64,000 bases of DNA from an uncultured Oscillospiraceae bacterium. GTDB lineage: Bacteria; Bacillota; Clostridia; Oscillospirales; Ruminococcaceae. A program made the translations under genes and the position numbers. The stretch lies in assembly GCA_910578255.1 (NCBI GenBank), contig CAJTQM010000004.1:22508-86507 (forward strand), written 5' to 3'. Shown here one piece after another: positions 61,644 to 64,000 of the stretch. The notes below the pieces were generated by a model. That model was given only the letters and a program-made list of their open reading frames with translations, was not told where the DNA came from and made no database searches. Every line of letters starts with the position of its first letter. Position 1 is the stretch's first letter.

Positions 61644-63311
61644 ATGCTAAGCGATATCGAAATTGCGCAGGGCGCAAAAATGCTTCCGATCACCGAAATT
61701 GCCCAGAAACTCCACATCCTCCCGGAGGAGTTAGAGCCGTACGGACGGTATAAGGCAAAGCTTTCCGAGGATATTTTTTCCCGTTTGAAGGACAAGCCGG
61801 ACGGCAAGCTGGTGCTGGTTACCGCCATTAATCCAACGCCGGCCGGAGAAGGAAAAACCACCACGTCGGTGGGACTGGGGCAGGCGATGGAAAAAATCGG
61901 CCAAAATGCGATTATCGCGCTGCGCGAACCGTCGTTGGGTCCGGTGTTTGGCATAAAGGGCGGCGCAGCCGGCGGCGGTTATTCCCAGGTGGTGCCCATG
62001 GAGGACATCAATCTGCATTTTACCGGGGATATGCACGCCATCACGGCGGCGAACAATCTTTTGTGCGCCATGATCGACAACCATCTGCAGCAGGGCAACG
62101 CACTGGGAATCGACCAGCGGCGGATTCTCTTTAAGCGCTGCTTGGATATGAACGACCGGGCGCTGCGGTTTGTCAACGTCGGTCTGGGCGGCAAGGTTAA
62201 CGGCGTACCGCGGGAGGATGGGTTCCAGATCACCGTTGCCAGCGAGGTGATGGCGATTTTGTGTCTGGCCTCGGATTTAGAGGATCTCAAGGAGCGGCTG
62301 GGTTCGATTCTGGTCGCCTACACTTATGGCAATCAGCCGGTTTACGCCCGGGATCTGCAGGTCCATGGGGCGATGGCAGCCCTTTTAAAGGACGCGTTAA
62401 AGCCCAACCTGGTCCAGACGCTGGAGAACACCCCGGCGCTGATGCACGGCGGGCCCTTCGCCAACATCGCCCACGGCTGCAACTCGGTGCGCGCCACCAA
62501 GCTGGCCTTGAAGATGGCCGACTACTGCATCACCGAGGCGGGCTTCGGCTCTGATTTGGGCGCGGAAAAGTTCTTGGACATCAAGTGCCGCTACGCGGGC
62601 CTGGCGCCCTCCTGCATTGTGATTGTGGCAACGCTGCGGGCGTTAAAATATAACGGCGGCGTACCGAAGGCGCAGGTTGCCGAGGAAAATGTACCGGCGC
62701 TGGAAAAAGGCTTAGTCAATCTGGAAGCGCATGTGGAAAATATGCGCAAATACGGGGTGCCGGTGGTTGTTGCCATCAACCGCTTTTTAACCGATACCGA
62801 AGAGGAAATCGCGGTGCTGGCCCAGTGCTGTCAGCGCCTGGGGGTGGAGTACTCCCTGTCCGAGGTGTTTGCCAAGGGCGGCGAAGGCGCGGTGGATTTG
62901 GCCCACAAGGTGGTCAATGCCTGTGAGCAGCCTTCGGAATTTAAGCTTTTATACGATGAAAAGGCGCCGATCAAAGAGAAGATTCAGACCATTGTCACCG
63001 AAATTTACGGCGGCAAGGATGTGGCCTATGCGCCCAAGGCGGAAAAAGCTATCCGGGACATTGAGGCGCTGGGCAAGGCGGACCTGCCGGTCTGCGTGGC
63101 CAAAACTCAGTATTCTTTGTCCGACGATCCGACAAAGCTGGGCCGGCCCACTGGTTTCACTGTCAATGTGCGGGATGTAAAGCTGTCCGCCGGCGCGGGC
63201 TTTATCGTTGTGATGTCCGGCGATATTATGACAATGCCCGGTCTGCCCAAAGCGCCTGCCGCCTGCCAGATCGATGTGGACGCGCAGGGCCATATCAAAG
63301 GGCTATTCTAA
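61644..63311 (+). CDS. fhs: Formate-tetrahydrofolate ligase
   Basis: Fhs joins formate to tetrahydrofolate with ATP, feeding one-carbon metabolism and, in acetogens, the methyl branch of the Wood-Ljungdahl pathway. The 555-residue protein has the P-loop [18 protein letters not shown] near residue 65-80 and the signature [20 protein letters not shown]. The length is standard. ATG 61644 ([16 protein letters not shown]) follows GGAAAGGTGAG. No other one-carbon gene is adjacent, so a folate supply role is likely; acetogenesis cannot be claimed. Confidence 0.97.
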   Translation: MLSDIEIAQGAKMLPITEIAQKLHILPEELEPYGRYKAKLSEDIFSRLKDKPDGKLVLVTAINPTPAGEGKTTTSVGLGQAMEKIGQNAIIALREPSLGPVFGIKGGAAGGGYSQVVPMEDINLHFTGDMHAITAANNLLCAMIDNHLQQGNALGIDQRRILFKRCLDMNDRALRFVNVGLGGKVNGVPREDGFQITVASEVMAILCLASDLEDLKERLGSILVAYTYGNQPVYARDLQVHGAMAALLKDALKPNLVQTLENTPALMHGGPFANIAHGCNSVRATKLALKMADYCITEAGFGSDLGAEKFLDIKCRYAGLAPSCIVIVATLRALKYNGGVPKAQVAEENVPALEKGLVNLEAHVENMRKYGVPVVVAINRFLTDTEEEIAVLAQCCQRLGVEYSLSEVFAKGGEGAVDLAHKVVNACEQPSEFKLLYDEKAPIKEKIQTIVTEIYGGKDVAYAPKAEKAIRDIEALGKADLPVCVAKTQYSLSDDPTKLGRPTGFTVNVRDVKLSAGAGFIVVMSGDIMTMPGLPKAPAACQIDVDAQGHIKGLF

Positions 63312-63331
63312 AAAGAGAGGCAGCTTTATTT

Positions 63332-63760
63332 ATGCGATCAATCGTTACCGCCAGCGCACAGGAGACGGAAAGCTTTGCGCAGGAATTGGCGCGGCTTTTG
63401 CGTCCGGACGACATTCTGGCCTTTTTCGGAGGCCTGGGAATGGGCAAAACCACCTTTGTCCGGGGGCTTGCCCGGGGTCTGGGCGGACAGGACGAGGTGT
63501 CCAGTCCGACCTTTTCGCTGGTGCATGAATACGGGACCCAGCCGAAGCTGTACCATTTCGATATGTACCGGGTCACTTCGCTGGACGATCTGTACTCCAC
63601 CGGCTTTTTCGACTACCTGGATACAGGGGCGATTCTGGCCATTGAATGGAGCGAGAACATCGAGGGCGCCTTGCCGGATCAGGCGATCCAGGTGCGCTTT
63701 GAGCGGCTGGATGACGCCCGGCGGCGCATCACGGTAGAAGGGGATGAGCGCTTTTGCTGA
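63332..63760 (+). CDS. tsaE: tRNA threonylcarbamoyladenosine synthesis ATPase TsaE
   Basis: TsaE supports the TsaB-TsaD complex that makes the t6A modification of ANN-reading tRNAs. The 142-residue protein has Walker A FFGGLGMGKTTFVRGLARGL near residues 32-41, SSPTFSLVHEY, and the later AIEWSENIEGALPDQ, all typical. It is followed by tsaB, overlapping at the stop. AGAGAGG site before ATG 63332. Confidence 0.95.
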   Translation: MRSIVTASAQETESFAQELARLLRPDDILAFFGGLGMGKTTFVRGLARGLGGQDEVSSPTFSLVHEYGTQPKLYHFDMYRVTSLDDLYSTGFFDYLDTGAILAIEWSENIEGALPDQAIQVRFERLDDARRRITVEGDERFC

Positions 63761-64000
63761 TGCTGGGAATGGATACCTCCGCAGTGGCGGCCTCCGCCGC
63801 GCTGTGGGAGGATGAGCGGCTTGTAGGGGAAAGCTTTGTCAATGTAAAGCTGACCCACAGCCAGACGATCCTGCCGATGGTTCAAAGCCTTTTTGCCAGC
63901 TGCGGCCGGGAATTGTCCCAGGTGGATCGGTTTGCGGTTTCCACCGGCCCCGGCTCCTTTACCGGGCTTCGCATCGGGATTTCGGCGGTAAAGGGCATGG
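63760..64000 (+). CDS. tsaB: tRNA threonylcarbamoyladenosine protein TsaB, N-terminal part
   Basis: The first 80 residues are visible and the gene runs out of the window. LGMDTSAVAASAALWEDERL is the ASKHA-type start, HSQTILPMVQSLFASC follows, and VSTGPGSFTGLRIGISAVKG is the TsaB signature. TsaB is the non-catalytic partner of TsaD in t6A synthesis. ATG 63760 overlaps the tsaE stop; TTG 63754, in frame, is a possible alternative. Confidence 0.93.
   Translation, partial: MLGMDTSAVAASAALWEDERLVGESFVNVKLTHSQTILPMVQSLFASCGRELSQVDRFAVSTGPGSFTGLRIGISAVKGM

Overview
The window comes from a flagellated Gram-positive bacterium of the class Clostridia, possibly an Oscillospirales-type gut organism; the family-level guess is weak. 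Evidence: a FliW-CsrA pair, FliY in place of FliN, CheC/CheD/CheV chemotaxis proteins, no L- or P-ring genes (flgH/flgI), a class B sortase, a SpoVB-type flippase, frequent TTG/GTG starts, and moderate GC. No rRNA, tRNA, CRISPR array or insertion sequence was seen.

Region 1 (1-8032) is the hook-filament junction and filament-control block: the end of flgK, then flgL, a DUF6470 gene, fliW and csrA. A convergent PilZ-like gene overlaps the csrA end. Next come a FliT/FlgN-like chaperone, fliD, fliS and a PadR regulator. Region 2 (8072-15673) holds a 1547-aa secreted beta-sandwich protein coupled to a class B sortase, then flgB, flgC, a soluble MotA-like protein and comFB. Region 3 (15674-22217) holds the flagellin gene with a leader that looks like a two-site CsrA target, a 182-aa unknown, a chemoreceptor, a YjfB-family gene and cheV.

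Region 4 (22383-45940) is one long fla/che operon starting at a near-consensus sigma-A promoter: fliE-F-G-H-I-J-K, flgD, a TIGR02530 gene, flgE, flbD, motA, motB, fliM, fliY, cheY, fliO-P-Q-R, flhB, flhA, the sigma-28 gene, two rod/hook genes, cheC and cheD. The sigma-28 factor probably reads at least four promoters upstream in the window (fliD, the surface protein, flagellin and the chemoreceptor), which share a T-rich -35, an 11-bp spacer and a CGATAA/CGAATA -10. CsrA and FliW would then adjust flagellin translation. fliL, flhF, flhG, cheA, cheW, cheB and cheR are not in the window.

Region 5 (46051-64000) is mixed: guaB, an ABC transporter with an FtsX-type permease and a DUF4349 lipoprotein, a REC-HD-GYP-GGDEF cyclic-di-GMP enzyme with an Hpt protein, a low-GC DUF3795 gene, a TSUP transporter, a SpoVB-like flippase, a radical SAM protein, rodA, fhs, tsaE and the start of tsaB. 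The most unusual signals are the sigma-28-type promoter on the surface-protein/sortase pair, the odd sorting motif of that protein, the soluble MotA-like protein, the CsrA-type flagellin leader and the structured RNA around flgE.
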